From Allium sativum (lineage: Eukaryota; Streptophyta; Magnoliopsida; Asparagales; Amaryllidaceae): 64,000 nt of DNA. Within the stretch, counting starts at the first letter, position 1. Each line of letters starts with the position of its first letter. The stretch is from positions 148,112,197 to 148,176,196 of the forward strand of contig CM060924.1 in assembly GCA_030737875.1 (NCBI GenBank), read 5' to 3'. The notes below the pieces were generated by a model. The model worked only from the letters and a program-made list of their open reading frames with translations. It did no database searches and had not been told where the DNA came from. A program made the position numbers and the translations under genes. Positions 47,568 through 60,790 of this stretch are shown in pieces.

Positions 47568-50500
47568 TGTAACGACCCGTGTTTTTGGCCGTCAAATATA
47601 TAAGTTAATTTATTTATTTTAAATATTATATTGGGAATATTAATGGAATTTATTATTTAATTCGTTATCAAAAATGAAGTTGAATGTTATAATTTATATA
47701 TAATATAAATCGAGCTCGAAATGGCGCTATAGTTCGTAATATTGAATTTTGAACTTCAACTGAGAATACATGATTCGATATAAGTCAGATTTCTGTGAAA
47801 TAAGAAACGTTGGAACAGTATTGACGATAATTTTCATATAAAATAGAAAAATCCATATTTCGTGTTGTAGATAGTAAGTTATGGCCAAATCAAAATTTGA
47901 AATAATGGCTATGAAAATCGTTATTAAAATATAGGCCTTTAAAATAGCCGTTTTGCAAATGGACACCGTTTTCGACGAAATCAGTTTCATTAGAACCGTA
48001 TCATTAAATTATTGTATAGTGTTGAACTGCGGGGAAAACCAATGTCGTATGTGACCACGGCAGCCACAAACACTCGTTCATTTTCTATAACGCGTAATTA
48101 AATTAATAAAGGGATAATTGAGCACAACTTGAGCAGACGATCGATTTAGGCCACGAAACCAGTCCCGTTGAGTTCGTTCATCGATTAGAGTCAGGATAGG
48201 TATATGGTTTGCTATTTTTCGAGATCAGATAGTTGGCGTTAAAAAGGGTATCGCGGTGCGTGATAAAAATAGCCTATCGGGGAAACAGTCTCAGAATGCG
48301 TCGAAACTAGTGCCGTTGGGTTCGTATCAACAAATTATTGTTGGATTTCAAAGTTTCAAATTGATTTGATTTATCTAGTGACCGTGGAAAAATTAAACAT
48401 GTGTTTATTTCTGGTTTTATAAAGGAAAATTTTCATACGACCTCGGATTTCGACGAAACTTGTCCCATTTGATCCGGAATATCTTTTTACACTAAGATTA
48501 GCATTTTTATCAGTAAACAGAAGTCGATTAGGGTTTGTTTCACGTGTTACTTCATGAAAAAGATACGCTAATAATATATTATTTAAATCCAACCCTAGCC
48601 AATACAGAAACCTCATGGAAATCTTCCCAACTACACTACTAATTGATGCCGTGGCCACCGAAAGATTACCGTGACTGCCAAGTTGTTTTTGATGCCTTGC
48701 GAACCAAACCATCAATTCCGTCAGCTCCAAGTTTTCTTGGCAATCACGTACATTCTTCTAGTTATACGAGCTTCCTTCCCATTTTATTTTTGTTTCCTCT
48801 CATTTTCTCCTTCGTTCTTTTTAGATTCTGAAAAACCAAAGAGACTCCCTCCATGATTAACACCTTCGCATACCATATCTTCCCAAAAACAAAACCGTCC
48901 GTCTTTCTGAAGTCTTCAACCTGAACATTCTTGATCAATTCTGAATACCGTGCTAATCAGATCTGGCCCAGGAAGTGACAAGTTCGTGTGGGGTTACCGG
49001 CGATTGATGAAGTCGAATGCGGCGGGACTGTTAATTGGAAGTAGGAGTATGTACAAGGGAGAGGAAGTAATGTTGACAGTGGGAGAGAATGATGGCGCAG
49101 GTGACATTGGCTTGGCGGAAGGGTAAATGTAGTTTTAACGAGAAAGGTGGGGAAGAGAAGCTTACATGAAAACAGCATGTAGGAAGAAGTGTTGTGGGCG
49201 GATGGCTTTGTGAAGTTGCAAACAACGTGGCTTGTACATGAGGAGGCAAACGAAGATAGTGATCTCTATGTTTGAAGGAGCAGTTGAGAATATGGGGTCT
49301 GGTGGCGTGCTCATGAAACAGGACGGAGACGTGAACAAGTGGTGGGACTGTAGGATGGTAGCAGATGTTTCAAGCAGGAGGTGGAAGAGGGGTTTGGAGG
49401 AACGGTTTTAATGACAGGTAGAGGACGAGAGTGCATGGTGAAGAACTGGGATAGGAAGGTAAGGAGTAGCGATCAGAGGGGTGTGCTGAATGCTGATCAT
49501 TCGAAGCGCAATGGTTCTCTCATTTGGTTTGGCATCGGAATTCCATGGTGAGCAAGAATTTGAAAGTACCTAAATATAGTTAATGGCCTGATTCACTATC
49601 TATATTAACACATGTTTAGTATTAGTCAGCATATATATCAACTCTTGTGATATCACGTGACCGGATATTATTATATTTTCCCATATACCTTAGAGTTTCC
49701 GAATGTGCTCTGTCAGAAGGCCGGTTCCTTGTAGCATACATTGAAACTTATACAGGATCCGATGAACAGTGGGACTAATAAATAGGTCTATACCTATGAC
49801 GGTCATTATCCCATACGATTGTTAAGCAAAATTTTCGGTTGTAAACTCATTTGATCATTAATTCCTTGATGTAGCTGTGACAAAGTTTGTGGTGAAGTAC
49901 CAGATCATTACATGTGTAATACTCTATTTTAATGATACCAGATGTAGGAGCGTTATTGGGATAATTGTCATTCTCAGATCGGATGCATAAGTTTGTGATA
50001 GTCTTCAAAATTTAATATACAAGCCATGTGGATCTAACTAGTATATTTATTTGCCTAGTTGAGTTAGATAAAACGCTGGTATAATTAAATAAACAAAATT
50101 ATTTTGTAGATATAAATAATCAAACTAATTTATTAATTAAGAAAAGATGTATAGTAATTTAATTATATAAAATCTTAAATTGTTAACAACTCATTCATGT
50201 GTTATCAGAATTCGACGAACAAAGTGGCACTGAATCGTATTGACAAGCAATGTGTTATGGGACTAATCGGGATAGAAGTGAAGACGATAGGAGTTTACAA
50301 TTAAATTAAACAACTATTTAATTTAATTGTAGCCGAACCGCTTCAGAAATAAATTAAGGTGAGTTAAACTCACTCAGTATTTTCCCCATTTATATTTTAT
50401 ATAAGTTGGGTTTTTATTTTATGTGCTCTGCTCACTGATGGTTTCCTGTTTGCTAGTTATACATTTGTTTGTTTGTTTAATTGATGAAATTAAACTGTGT

Positions 50501-52707
50501 TTAATTTCAATGAAATACCAAACCGTTATTTTTAACGATTGGTTCCAATAAAGGTAACTTACCTTATTGGTCACGTTTATCAATAAACATGTTTAATGGT
50601 TTGGATTGTTTGATCTGTTTGAATGGTTTGATCTATTTGAATTGTTTTAAACTGTGTGGAGATAACCATTTGTATACAGGGAAGAACATGTTGGGGGGAT
50701 CCAACCGGATTACTCAAATATATTATTTATTTCATATTATCAATTATGAACTGTACTGTTTGGGTGATTGAGTAGATTATTGATTTTTGACTGAGAATTC
50801 AACCTGTGTTTTGTTTAAACCAATGGGCGGTATTGGTTGAGTATTTGGCAGCGTGTGGCCTATAAAAATCAATCGTTTTATAAATATTGATTCACCGGCA
50901 GGTGAGCCGATAGAGATGCAGTTATAAAATTTATTTTATAACTGGATCTAGAATTTGTAATACATTATTTTGAATAGAAGTTATAAAAGGGAATTAAATA
51001 AATATTTTATTTATTTAAGACTTTGATTTATTATTAATTTATTTTATAAAGAAAATTCTGATGGTAATCAGATTTATAGGTACGAGGATAAGGAACAAAT
51101 CGAATGGTTAAATCTTGATAATTGTTTTGTAAAGAAAACAATTAATTGAATTATTTAAATTAATTATATTTTTAATTAATTTAAAGTGGGTTCAAATTGG
51201 AATCAGTTAACGAGATAGTCTAGTTTTGAGCTAACAAAATAGATCATTTTTGGATTATTAAGTTAGTGTGTTTGAATAAAATAGTTTAAAGAATATTGTT
51301 TTAACTTTAATAAGATTTTTAAAAAGGATTTACTATTTATTTTAGTTAATAAAGAAATTAACTACTAAAGTAGTGAATGATTGAAATAAATTATTATTTT
51401 AAATAATAATAATTTAGAAAATTACTTTTCAAAAGTAATCGAAGTAAAATGAAATCAAATGAAATGGTGGAAGAAGTTTATGAATGGGTTTTATATTTAA
51501 AAACCTGAATTTTTATAACAATGTTATAAAGAGAATTTTAAGCGATTAAATGTTTACTTAATATTTGGGTTAAGAAAAAGGGATTGAGAATAGAAGGGTT
51601 ATAAGTTATGTTACCAAGTATTTTAATGAAATGGTTTTTGAGAGCATGAGTATATTAATTAAGGATTTAGCATCGTGTATTTTAAATGTTAAAAAGTTAG
51701 AAGTTTTAATTAAGCAGAAGTGAACTAGTTTGGTTTAAATTTAAAGGCCAAGTGATGCTGAATACTGGACCAGTGAACTCATTGGAGTGTCATGATTGAA
51801 ACACTGTTTATTTTGATAGTTAAATCACCGACTATCAAATCTGTCCAATACGATTGTTGGTACGGAAAGACCGGGATCGAATTTATTCGAAAACCATTCT
51901 GACCAACAAATACGTCAAGATATCAGAAGATGATCGAGATGGAGCATTGAAGACCGTGGATTTTCATAAACGAAAGAACCACTAATATTATCTGCCTGGC
52001 AAGCAGAGATAAGCTGTGATTCTGTCGTGGTTGGAATCTACGGGTTGCAAGGACTTCTCGCTACTGATCCATGGGGTGATTCCTATATTAGATGCAGTAG
52101 GAGAGTACCTTCGGTTCATCCTGTTCCTGGATGACTTGTACGGCCGAGTGTCTGACAGAGTATTTCCCAAGGGTCATGTACATTGATTTCTTCAAACGTG
52201 CTATAGTTGTTGGCGGAGAATAGCCGTTCTCTTAGCTTTCAGCTAGAGTATTTTTGTGGACGTCAATTAGTGATATCTGATGGATCTGACGATGTGGCAT
52301 TCAAAGTGAATGGTGACCAGTTGTTTCAAAATTTAATCTAAACCTCAAGCCTCACAACCAGGAAATGACAAAAATCGGGCAGGCAGCATGGCTATGTGGG
52401 TCGCTCCCATTAGGGTGTGTAATCACCTATCTGTAGAAAATTCTATTTGCTTCCTAAATCTATGTTTCGGTGCTGTCCCTTTTCGGGAGACGGTTGTTGA
52501 TCCCAACCGTCGGTGATATACATTCGATACACTCAAGAGAAATGAGTGGTCGGTCATGTGTGGGCCGGGTTGCAAGACGTTCTTGTTGAACCCAGTGTAT
52601 TCGCCTCTAGAGATACACTATCGGCAGGTGGTGCCATACCTTGTCATATTAGGAATCCAATCTCCAATAAGCTCCCGCGGTTTTGATTGTATACTATATA
52701 TGTGGAG
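47568..52707 (+). mobile_element. E 3' LTR, cut by T2
   Basis: It starts TGTAACGACCC directly after the PPT and parallels the 5' LTR to its position 46354. The TATA-like element is altered here (TAGTTATA). Flank TGGAG (52703-52707) would be the T2 target duplication. Confidence 0.92.
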
Positions 52708-54456
52708 TGAAACACCCCATCTCCGTTAGGGTCACTCTCAAAGACAATGCCCTAATTTTGGTGGAGGTTTATAAGTATAAGCCACAGATATACAAGACAG
52801 ATATAAGAACACATATTTTTGAACAGCGGAAAACAACAACAACAACTTTTATTTCAACAAAATACGTGTTACACAAACCATGTCATAATTTGTCTTACAA
52901 TACTTCCAAAATCATAACATCTTCATAACTGTCTTGATTACATTATTTAAAGAAGCATAAAGAAAACATAAATAAACTGCATAAGTCCCATAATTGCTGT
53001 CCAAAGCCCTAGTCCCAAATGAAAAAGATCCAAGCAATACATTATTTCTCTTCAAGCTGGATGTGAAAACTGGTCAAGCTGCGGTATTCCCTCCCTGTGG
53101 ACCTGGGGTGGAGGGGGGGGAACGAAAGAAAAGAAGACGAAAGAAAAGTAGACTCAGACATAAAGCCTGAGTAAGTCTAGGACTATTCAGTCTTTGAATA
53201 AAGAACTGGGTATGATAAGTATAAACTGGAAATGGGAAAGCACCATAAACTAAGTCAAGTTGCCTAGAGTCGAATATACTATCGTACCCCATATTAATCT
53301 CTGTACCCATATAAACTAGTTCCCAACAGCCACCCCAAAATCAGGGTGACGTGATCCATTTCTGATGATCGTCTCCTACTCGTATAGTCACATGTGTCTT
53401 ACGGCCCACGTTGTTGTAGTTACCTATGCTGGTCCCACCATGGGGTGTATCAAGTCCCATGGTGGCGGCCCGACACAATTCTAGAATGCACAGGTATACT
53501 ACTGGTGCCTAGTGCCTTATTTTTCTGCGCCGGAGTGTGTGCACACCCGCACCCCGTTAGAACCTACACTGCTGCACCACCGCCGTCGATTTGACCTCTT
53601 ACAGTCAGCCCAGTAATCGTGCCCCACCCTGCCTAGTTCATGGTATCCTGATACACCTTGTAGGGTTACTGCTGAAAAGGGTCCCCCGCTACTAGGTTTT
53701 CTATTTCTAGCCAACATGCTAAGTTGGTTAAGTGTTTTATAAACCTAACCCCCCAATCAGTCTGTATAGTTTAGCATGTTCCATTTTGTTTAAGTATTAA
53801 TTTAATTTACTTAATCCTATCAATCCTGACTCAGCCTTAATTGTCTTACTAAAGCCTTGACCTCTCACATTAGACAGGTATTGTTGTGGCTGCCTGTTGC
53901 CGGTTGGGTCCGGGCAGTCTTACGCCACAACTCAGTCTAACCTTGGGTCCTTATCGGGCTCCGTGTTTAACCACCCACATTGGATAGGTATTGTTGTGAC
54001 TACTGGACAGCCGGGCTGTTCCGGGCAGGTTTACATCACAACTCAATCCAACCTCGGGTAAAACACATCGTATTTTCTAAATTTACATATTTTGTCTCTT
54101 TCCTTTTTATATGTAAATATTTGCGGCCCATTATTCAAATTCATCTTTATTGGGTAAAATTTATTTATGCCACTTAATTGTTTTTTTCATGGTTGTTGGC
54201 ATGTGTCAAACATGCCAACACATATGTTCTATGTTTTAACCCCATCGTCAATACCCCCGTTTTATACGTTCACTAAAATATAACATATGTTGGGTTTAAC
54301 ATTTAAACCCAACTTAGCCACATGAAAAAGGGGAGGCTTATAACATGGTGTTTATAAGGTAACATAAAAAAGGGGAGTGTGAACGCATGAACTTGCAACA
54401 TGACGATCTAATTAACATGAATTAGGCACATGTGAACCTGCATTGTAATAGCATAT

Positions 54457-55044
54457 AATCATGGTATAAACAATACTTAAACATGAATCATTCTATTCAT
54501 ATAATCATGGCATAAACATACCTAAACATGAACCATTCTATTCATATAATCATGGCATAAACATACCTAAACATGAAATCATGTTTTTTAGTCTATTCAT
54601 GTAAACTTGCAATTGAATGTAAATCTAACTTAATTACATGTCACATATATCACCATAAGATTTTGATAACAACTTAGGCCTAAAACATGTTTTCAACTAG
54701 GCATAACACCAAACATAGTTTAGTCATGTTCATAAAAATGCTTACTTTTGTTTCTAATACAAAAGCATGATTTGCCAATTCCAACATAGATTCATATAAA
54801 CCATAGTACTTAGTCGAGTCCAATTACACACTAAAAGTGATCATAAAAGTATGTACATCATATTGGCATAATAGTGAATCATATACTTGCATGAATCCCA
54901 AATAAAATACCACAACATACGGTTGTTAACATGAATCATACACTTGTATGAATCCCTAAATAAAATACCACAACATATGGTTGTTAACATGAATCATGTA
55001 CTTGTATGAATCCCAAATAAAATACCACAACATATGGTTGTTAA
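54457..55044. repeat. Two short tandem arrays in the T2 LTR
   Basis: About three units of the type ATAATCATGGCATAAACATA (54457-54590) and three units around ACCACAACATATGGTTGTTAA (54880-55044). They are not amplified in T1. Confidence 0.75.
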
Positions 55045-55364
55045 CTTCCAACATAAATCACATACTTGCAAATATCCAATCGTATACCATAACATTTCCA
55101 AATCGTTTAGAATCAAAATAACATACAAATATAGATTATTATCGCCACAATTCCATTTCTCACTTTACACAAATCAAAACACAATTATTTATTCATATCG
55201 GAATAGCACTCTACTTACAACGTATGACGAATCTTCAATTCAGGAATCTGAATTCTGAATTTGGAGATGCTATCCTTTGTTGTAGGCGTTGTTTTGATTT
55301 AATTGACGTTGCTTTAAGCTTTCGAATTATCTCCTAATTGTCTCTCAATTTCTGACGGCTATTC

Positions 55365-55385
55365 CTAGTCTCTCCTCAGCTGCAT
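55365..55385 (-). CDS. Conserved six-codon upstream ORF in the T2 leader
   Basis: ATG at 55385 (minus) opens Met-Gln-Leu-Arg-Arg-Asp and a TAG stop, the same length and position as in T1 (11101-11121). Confidence 0.35.
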   Translation of the reverse strand: MQLRRD

Positions 55386-55620
55386 GACGGTCTTATCTCC
55401 ATTTTTGTTTGTGTGAATTAGGGTGAGTCTTAGGTCCTTTTTATAGAGTTTGAGAGTTGATTAGGACAGTCGATGGAGCTTGGTTTAATAATAGCTGCTC
55501 GTTTGAAGGAGAGACCAACCAGGAGCTGACACCTAGCCCTAGTGACAAGGCAAGGCTCAGAAAATCGACCAAACACAGACCAGGCCAGGGGGGCTGGGTT
55601 CGACCTGGCTCAGGGGCATG

Positions 55621-55680
55621 GTCGACAAGCCAGTCGACACCGTGTCGACTTGGTAGTCGACACGGGTGACCCAGGTCGAC
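55621..55680 (-). promoter_or_regulatory. Five-copy GTCGAC array in the T2 U3
   Basis: GTCGAC occurs at 55621, 55633, 55644, 55656 and 55675. The copy number equals T1 while the spacers differ, which suggests selection on the hexamers. Confidence 0.6.
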
Positions 55681-56017
55681 TACCCAGTCAACCTGGGTAG
55701 CCCCAGGTCGAATACCCAGTCGAACTCGGTGCCTTGGGCGGGAAAATTCCCGCCCTGGCCTATCCGGCACGATTTTGAATTTTAAATTGGTTTTTCTGAG
55801 CTGTTTTGGTCTGTTTGAATTTTAAACTGAATTCTGAAACTTCCGGACGCCATATCTTCTTCATACGGAGTCCGTTTTACGCAAACTCGGACTCTATCCC
55901 AAGCAGAATTCTGAGACGAACGCAATGGCGTATCCCGTTTCCCTTAATTCTTTGTTTTGAAATTAGTTATACTCTAATTTGTGAATTTCACTGTTATAAA
56001 ATACACGGGGTGTTACA

Positions 56018-56587
56018 TTCTCCCCCACTTAAAAGGATTTCGTCCCCGAAATCTTCAAGTTCAGGAAGAATGTACATCCTAACATCCCAAGATCCATCTA
56101 ATCATCCATCAAACACGAGCATCCATTGTCCTTAAAAGACCTCTAATGCTTCATGATCATATGCTAAGTGTGTGTGTGTACATGTACTTATCTAATGCAA
56201 AATCAGGCGGTCTACTGATTCAGTTGACCTCCTTAATGCAAATTATGTAAGTGCCATGAATCCATTATGTATGCAAATTCTCCTATTCATGATTCTACAT
56301 GAGTGCACAATCATTCATACAAATGCAACATCCATATGACAACACATTAAACTTCAACCATATATGAATATAAATACATTTATGCATATGCAATATGAAG
56401 TGACTGAGCCGATCTAAAACTTAAATTGTATGTGTATATGCAACCACGAGCAACCACTAGCAATCACTTGCAACCACTTGCAACCATCATCCATAACATG
56501 TTTCAATTACATGTTTTCATCCAAAGGGTTTCTTCCTAAAAGATAAGGTCGACGAGATATACCTAAAAAGATAGATAAAAGCGCAAC
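56018..56587 (-). other. T2 PPT and 3' non-coding internal region
   Basis: PPT AAGTGGGGGAGAA (56018-56030), inverted repeat GATTTCG-GGGA-CGAAATC (56036-56053), and repeats of the type GTGGTTGCAAG (56450-56490). It corresponds to T1 18341-18904. The ORF at 55806-56135 spans the LTR boundary and is spurious. Confidence 0.8.
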
Positions 56588-57494
56588 TTAAGGAAAAAGA
56601 AAGATCAAAGATGTACCCTCGAAAAGAAAAGGGTAGGCTGCGCGTATTCTAGCTTCAGTTTCCCAAGTTGCGTCTCCTTCGGCGTCGCTCCACTGAACTT
56701 TGACGAGCTTGACTTCGCGGTTGCGTAGCTTCTTCACTTCCGTTCCTAATATGCGGGTTGGAACTTTCCTCACGGTTTCTTCGCGTTCCACTTCAGCTTC
56801 TTCTAGGATGTTTGGCTCTATCACTTCAGCAGATTCATGTAGACATTTTCGGAGATGTGAAACATGAAAGACGTTGTGAACTCCGGCCAATTTTTCGGGT
56901 AGCTCTAATCTATAGGCCATTTTCCCAATTTTATCGATGATAGGAAATGGCCCTACGAACCTTGGTGCTAGCTTTCCTGTGGTTCCAAAACGAACAACGT
57001 TCCTTAGCTGAGATACCTTAAGAAAAACTCTGTCCCTAGCCTTAAATTCAAGGTCGGTCCTCCTCTTGTCGGCATGGGACTTTTGTCTGTCTTGGGCCAT
57101 CTTCATCCTTCTTCGTATTAAGTCAACTTTCTCTGAAGTCTCTCGGATCATATCTGGTCCAAGTATGAGCTTAACAGTAGACTCCCACCAACAAGTGGGT
57201 GATCGGCATGGTATTCCATATAATGCTTCGAAGGGCGCCATTCCGATGGTTGCTTGGTAGCTGTTGTTGTAGGAAAATTCCACCAAAGGAAGATGGTCTT
57301 CCCACGTCCCTCCGAATTCAAGGACGCACAGTCTTAAAAGGTCTTCCAAAACTCTGTTCACCCTTTCTGTTTGGCCGTCAGTTTGGGGATGATAGGCTGT
57401 GCTCAAGCATAACTGTGTGCCTACCGCTTCATGTAGACTCCGCTAGAACTCACTTGTCAAGATAGGGTCCCGGTCACTAACAATGCTAGATGGT
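56588..57494 (-). pseudogene. T2 integrase C-terminal remnant
   Basis: It is closely similar to the T1 integrase: S-D-R-D-P motif upstream, [15 protein letters not shown] with the catalytic Glu, GPFPI, and the chromodomain-like tail ending at the same stop. A Trp codon (TGG in T1) is TAG in the segment just before the AYHPQTDG block (about 57444). The open stretch therefore begins only after that stop (56588-57406). The 5' end is cut by G at 57494. Confidence 0.9.
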
Positions 57495-58329
57495 TGTAAT
57501 AACCCAGAAAATGTGAACCAGTTTAAAATTTTTAAATTAGGTTATTACCAGAGAATTTGAATAGTTGAAATAGCCTATTTCAATAAAATATAGAATTTGG
57601 TATGGTATTGCAGTTTGAAATTTTGAATACCAACTTTGTCTGACTGTACCGGGTGGAAAATATAACGGATTTTGACGAAACTGAAAATATTTAAATCTTT
57701 TTATCAATACCTTTCTAACGAATCTGAAAAATCAAAATTTCATAGCGGAAATCAAAAGTTATGGCCAAATGAATTTTCAGAAAGGTCGCTATATAGTATA
57801 TATAGCCCTTGAAAATTGAGATTTTGCATACGACCTCGGAATTCGACGAAACCACTTTTGTTGGGTCCGGGATGTCAAATTATTGCTATGTTTCAAATTT
57901 CATAATTTTTGAAGCTAGTATGTGAGCGAGGCAAAAGATAATGTGTTTGGTCAAATTCTGTTAAAATGGGTCGACCTAAAAATGGCCGTATTTCAAACGA
58001 GCTCAGAATTCGACGAAACTGGTTTTGTTAGGACCGTATCGTCAAAACAAAGCTAGATTTATTTTTCTGGAATTTTTCGATTCAGTTTGTGGCCCTGGCA
58101 AATTGAAATGTACGTTTAAATTAAATATCGAATGTTTTATATTTTAATTTGAAGAATAATTGACTGTAACAGTCGAAATGGCCAACGAAACATATCCCAT
58201 TGTGTCCGGAATGGGGGTATTTAGCTAGGGGCGACAGTCGTTGGGTTTAAAAAGGAGTCCGTTTGCAAAAACACTATTTAAAAATTTCTATAAATCTCTA
58301 GCCAATAGGAAATTTACTTTTATAAAAAA

Positions 58330-58700
58330 AATTAAAAAAAACCCCAAAACCCTCCGTCGTTCAAAAGAACCGACGAACCACGTCGTTCATCTCTTTCCGC
58401 CCACGCCGCCGCCGCTACAGGCCATTCCAGACCTTGCCACCACCGCCGTTCGCTCCGCCTCTTCCCCCTCTACAAATCCGACCCATCGCCGACCCCCATC
58501 GCCTCCGCCATCGTCGGAATCGCCCCCACGAAGTTCCAAACTTCCCATCGCCAGATCTGCTCCGATCTGCCACCATCTCCGACCCCACCACCAGCGACCT
58601 GACGCCCTCGACCTCCTCTACGACGCCATCACCTCCGATCAGGCCCACGACGCACAGATTTCGCGAAAACAGCGAATCCCCTTTTGAACGAATAATAAAG
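58330..58700 (+). promoter_or_regulatory. GC-rich leader block of the G LTR
   Basis: A C-rich patch (CCGCC and CCACC words) stands out from the AT-rich LTR and ends at the donor-like AATAAAG/GTAATTTC (58701). It is positionally equivalent to 6330-6810 in D. Proline/serine-rich frames exist in both but are not conserved. Confidence 0.4.
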
Positions 58701-59458
58701 GTAATTTCTTTATACGTTTTTAACACTATAAAGCGTTTCAAAGTTTTGAAAAATAATATCTTTTTCGTTCTTTAACGAAATTCGATGAAACAGGAGACAC
58801 CGTGACCACAAGGAGGCTCTCTACATTCTAGAAGAAGCCGCGGATTTTTCTGACCTTCCCACGATTTTTAGCACTGCAATAACCAATGTCAGGAATCTAA
58901 ACTATTTGTGTGAATGAAATCGCGTTGTATAAATTATATAAGCAAAGTGTAAATTATACACGCATTGTATACCTCATGTACATGTGTTGTATATGTTATA
59001 TTAGCGATGTATAAATTATACAAGCGTTGTTTGAAACATGTATGCTTTGAATTGTGATGAAATGCAAGTGAATTATTATATTATATATATACATATATAT
59101 ACTCCCCTCGTCCACAGACCATGGACGATATTTATTGCTTGTGATTGACGTGATATTATATGGTATGACGAATGGTTGGAAATAATTGTTTGTGGTTGAT
59201 ATTGTTGTTGAAAAAAATACCCTCTTGTGGTTGAAACAAAATAGAATAGGATTGTGGAATTGAAAATAAAACATGCCGCCTGCGTGCAAACTAGATGCAT
59301 GAGCACCATTGTCAAAAACCGCGAGGTTTTAAGGTAGAGCGAGGAGCCGTACTAGGGACGGTCCCGGTTTTAACTACCCTGCCGTTATGCTGCCGAAATT
59401 TTCTGAAATATTTATGTGTTAGAATAATTTTCATTCGTTGAAATAAATTACGTATGCT

Positions 59459-59906
59459 ATATAGAATATTCATGTGTTGAGTTGCAATTCATTTGTTGAG
59501 TTGAAATTCATGTGTTGAATATTATTTGAATTTAAACAAATGGCTTTAGCGATAAAAATCACATTTTTATAAATATACAAACTATATAGAATATTCATGT
59601 GTTGAGTTGCAATTCATTCGTTGAGTTGAAATTCATGTGTTGAATATTATTTGAATTTAAACAAATGGCTTTAGCGATAAAAATCACATTTTTATCAATA
59701 TACAAACTATATAGAATATTCATGTGTTGAGTTGCAATTCATTCGTTGAGTTGAAATTCATGTATTGAATATTATTTGAATTTAAACAAATGGCTTTAGC
59801 AATAAAAATCATATTTTTATATATATACAAATGATATAGAATATTCATGTGTTGAATTCCAATTCATTCGTTGAGTTGAAGTTCATGTGTTGAGTGTTAT
59901 CATCTT
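59459..59906 (+). repeat. Four 125-bp tandem repeats in the G LTR
   Basis: Units begin ATAGAATATTCATGTGTTGA at 59461, 59586, 59711 and 59834. The first three are nearly identical; the fourth is degenerate. Each contains GCGATAAAAATCACATTTTT-like words resembling the D 34-bp repeats. Confidence 0.92.
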
Positions 59907-60179
59907 TTAAAAATAAAATGAATCGACAATGAAAACTATATTTTTATACTGAATAAGAAGTGTTAAAAATACCCATGTGTCGAATAAATATTTTTGATGA
60001 TAAAAATATTCCTTTTATCATGTATACGCTTAGTTAAAAATACACACGTGTTGAAATAAATAATAGTTTGCTAGAAATATTGTTATTAGCTTTGTTCTGC
60101 ATATATACATGTGTTGAACAGGAAAAATGTATTAGCTGTAGAGTAAAGAAATTATTTGCGTGCCCGACAAATAGGTAAG

Positions 60180-60790
60180 CCTTGATGAGTTGGCTGCGCA
60201 ATTTTATTTATATATCAACTCCTGTGAATGCCATTGGATGCGGAGTGCTGGTTATTCCGTGTGAAATAATAAATAACGCCATAGGATAGCAACAATTAAT
60301 TTTGAACTACACTACATGGCATACTTCATGACGATAGGCATACTTCATCATATTCCACATAAGCAATTGGAGCTTGTGTGACGAGGTGGAAGAAACCATA
60401 TAAGCAAGAGGCTTGTATGGCGATGATTATGTACTACAGGTTGAACTGATGACTGATATGGACCATATAAATTATAATAATAAATTGCCAGATTAAAAAA
60501 AACCCCACACGGGTATGGAGCTGACAATAATCACGTCGCTCTAGTTATTAGATACGGCACATGGACTATTTATTTCCACACGGAAACGGGGTGACGGGAA
60601 TTTATTCTCTGGAGTGATTATCAACACATGCTCCCCCATAAACACCAAAATATATCACTATAAATATGTGAATGCTTTTTAGGATTTATTGGGTACCTAA
60701 TACGGCCCAATAAATTTCCAAACCCTCCCCATACAAAGGAGGTTATGGCGAAATTTTTCAAAATATTAAGGCGTTAGTGAAATATTTGAA
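60180..60790 (+). other. Module shared with the internal region of element A
   Basis: The order of blocks matches A (minus, 38750 to 38195): a CATAGGATA...CAACAA region, ACTACACT(A/G)CATGGCATACT, a CATATAAGCA region, TTACAGGTTGAAC-like, a GGAGATGACAATAAT-like region, and CCCTCCCCATACAAAGGAGG. In A it lies between PBS and PPT; here it lies in the middle of an LTR. Confidence 0.75.

Larger units (their letters stand above)
41220..52707 (+). mobile_element. Element E: giant-LTR, almost insert-less non-autonomous element
   Basis: The 5' LTR (5811 bp) and 3' LTR (5140 bp visible) flank only 537 bp that hold a PBS, a post-PBS hairpin, an inverted repeat and a PPT. The LTRs are mid-90s percent identical by eye. 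T2 interrupts the 3' LTR at a point equivalent to 46354, leaving about 676 bp off-window. Left flank AACCC (41215-41219) would be the target duplication. With no coding capacity it depends on proteins from another element. It sits in the A 5' LTR. Confidence 0.9.
52708..56017 (-). mobile_element. T2 3' LTR (3310 bp)
   Basis: On the minus strand it starts GTGTTACA-complement at 56017 (TGTAACACCCC) and ends GGGTGTTTCA at 52708. It conserves the T1 TATA box (55438-55445), GTCGAC array (55621-55680), six-codon upstream ORF (55365-55385), splice donor (55218), stem-loop units (53870-53940, 53980-54051) and the 10-bp hairpin. Two short tandem arrays are specific to it: about 55-bp units at 54457-54590 and about 67-bp units at 54880-55044. 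Confidence 0.93.
52708..57494 (-). mobile_element. T2: truncated Tekay/Del-like element
   Basis: This is a minus-strand relative of T1: a complete 3' LTR (52708-56017), PPT (56018-56030), 3' non-coding region and the C-terminal half of integrase. At 57495 the G LTR begins, so the rest of T2 is either right of G or lost. The LTR is clearly more diverged from T1 than the T1 LTRs are from each other. Confidence 0.92.

Noticed and set aside
55441..56135. 109-codon ORFs around the T2 U3 and LTR boundary
   Set aside because: They cross the GTCGAC array, the TATA box or the LTR/PPT junction and have no counterpart in T1.
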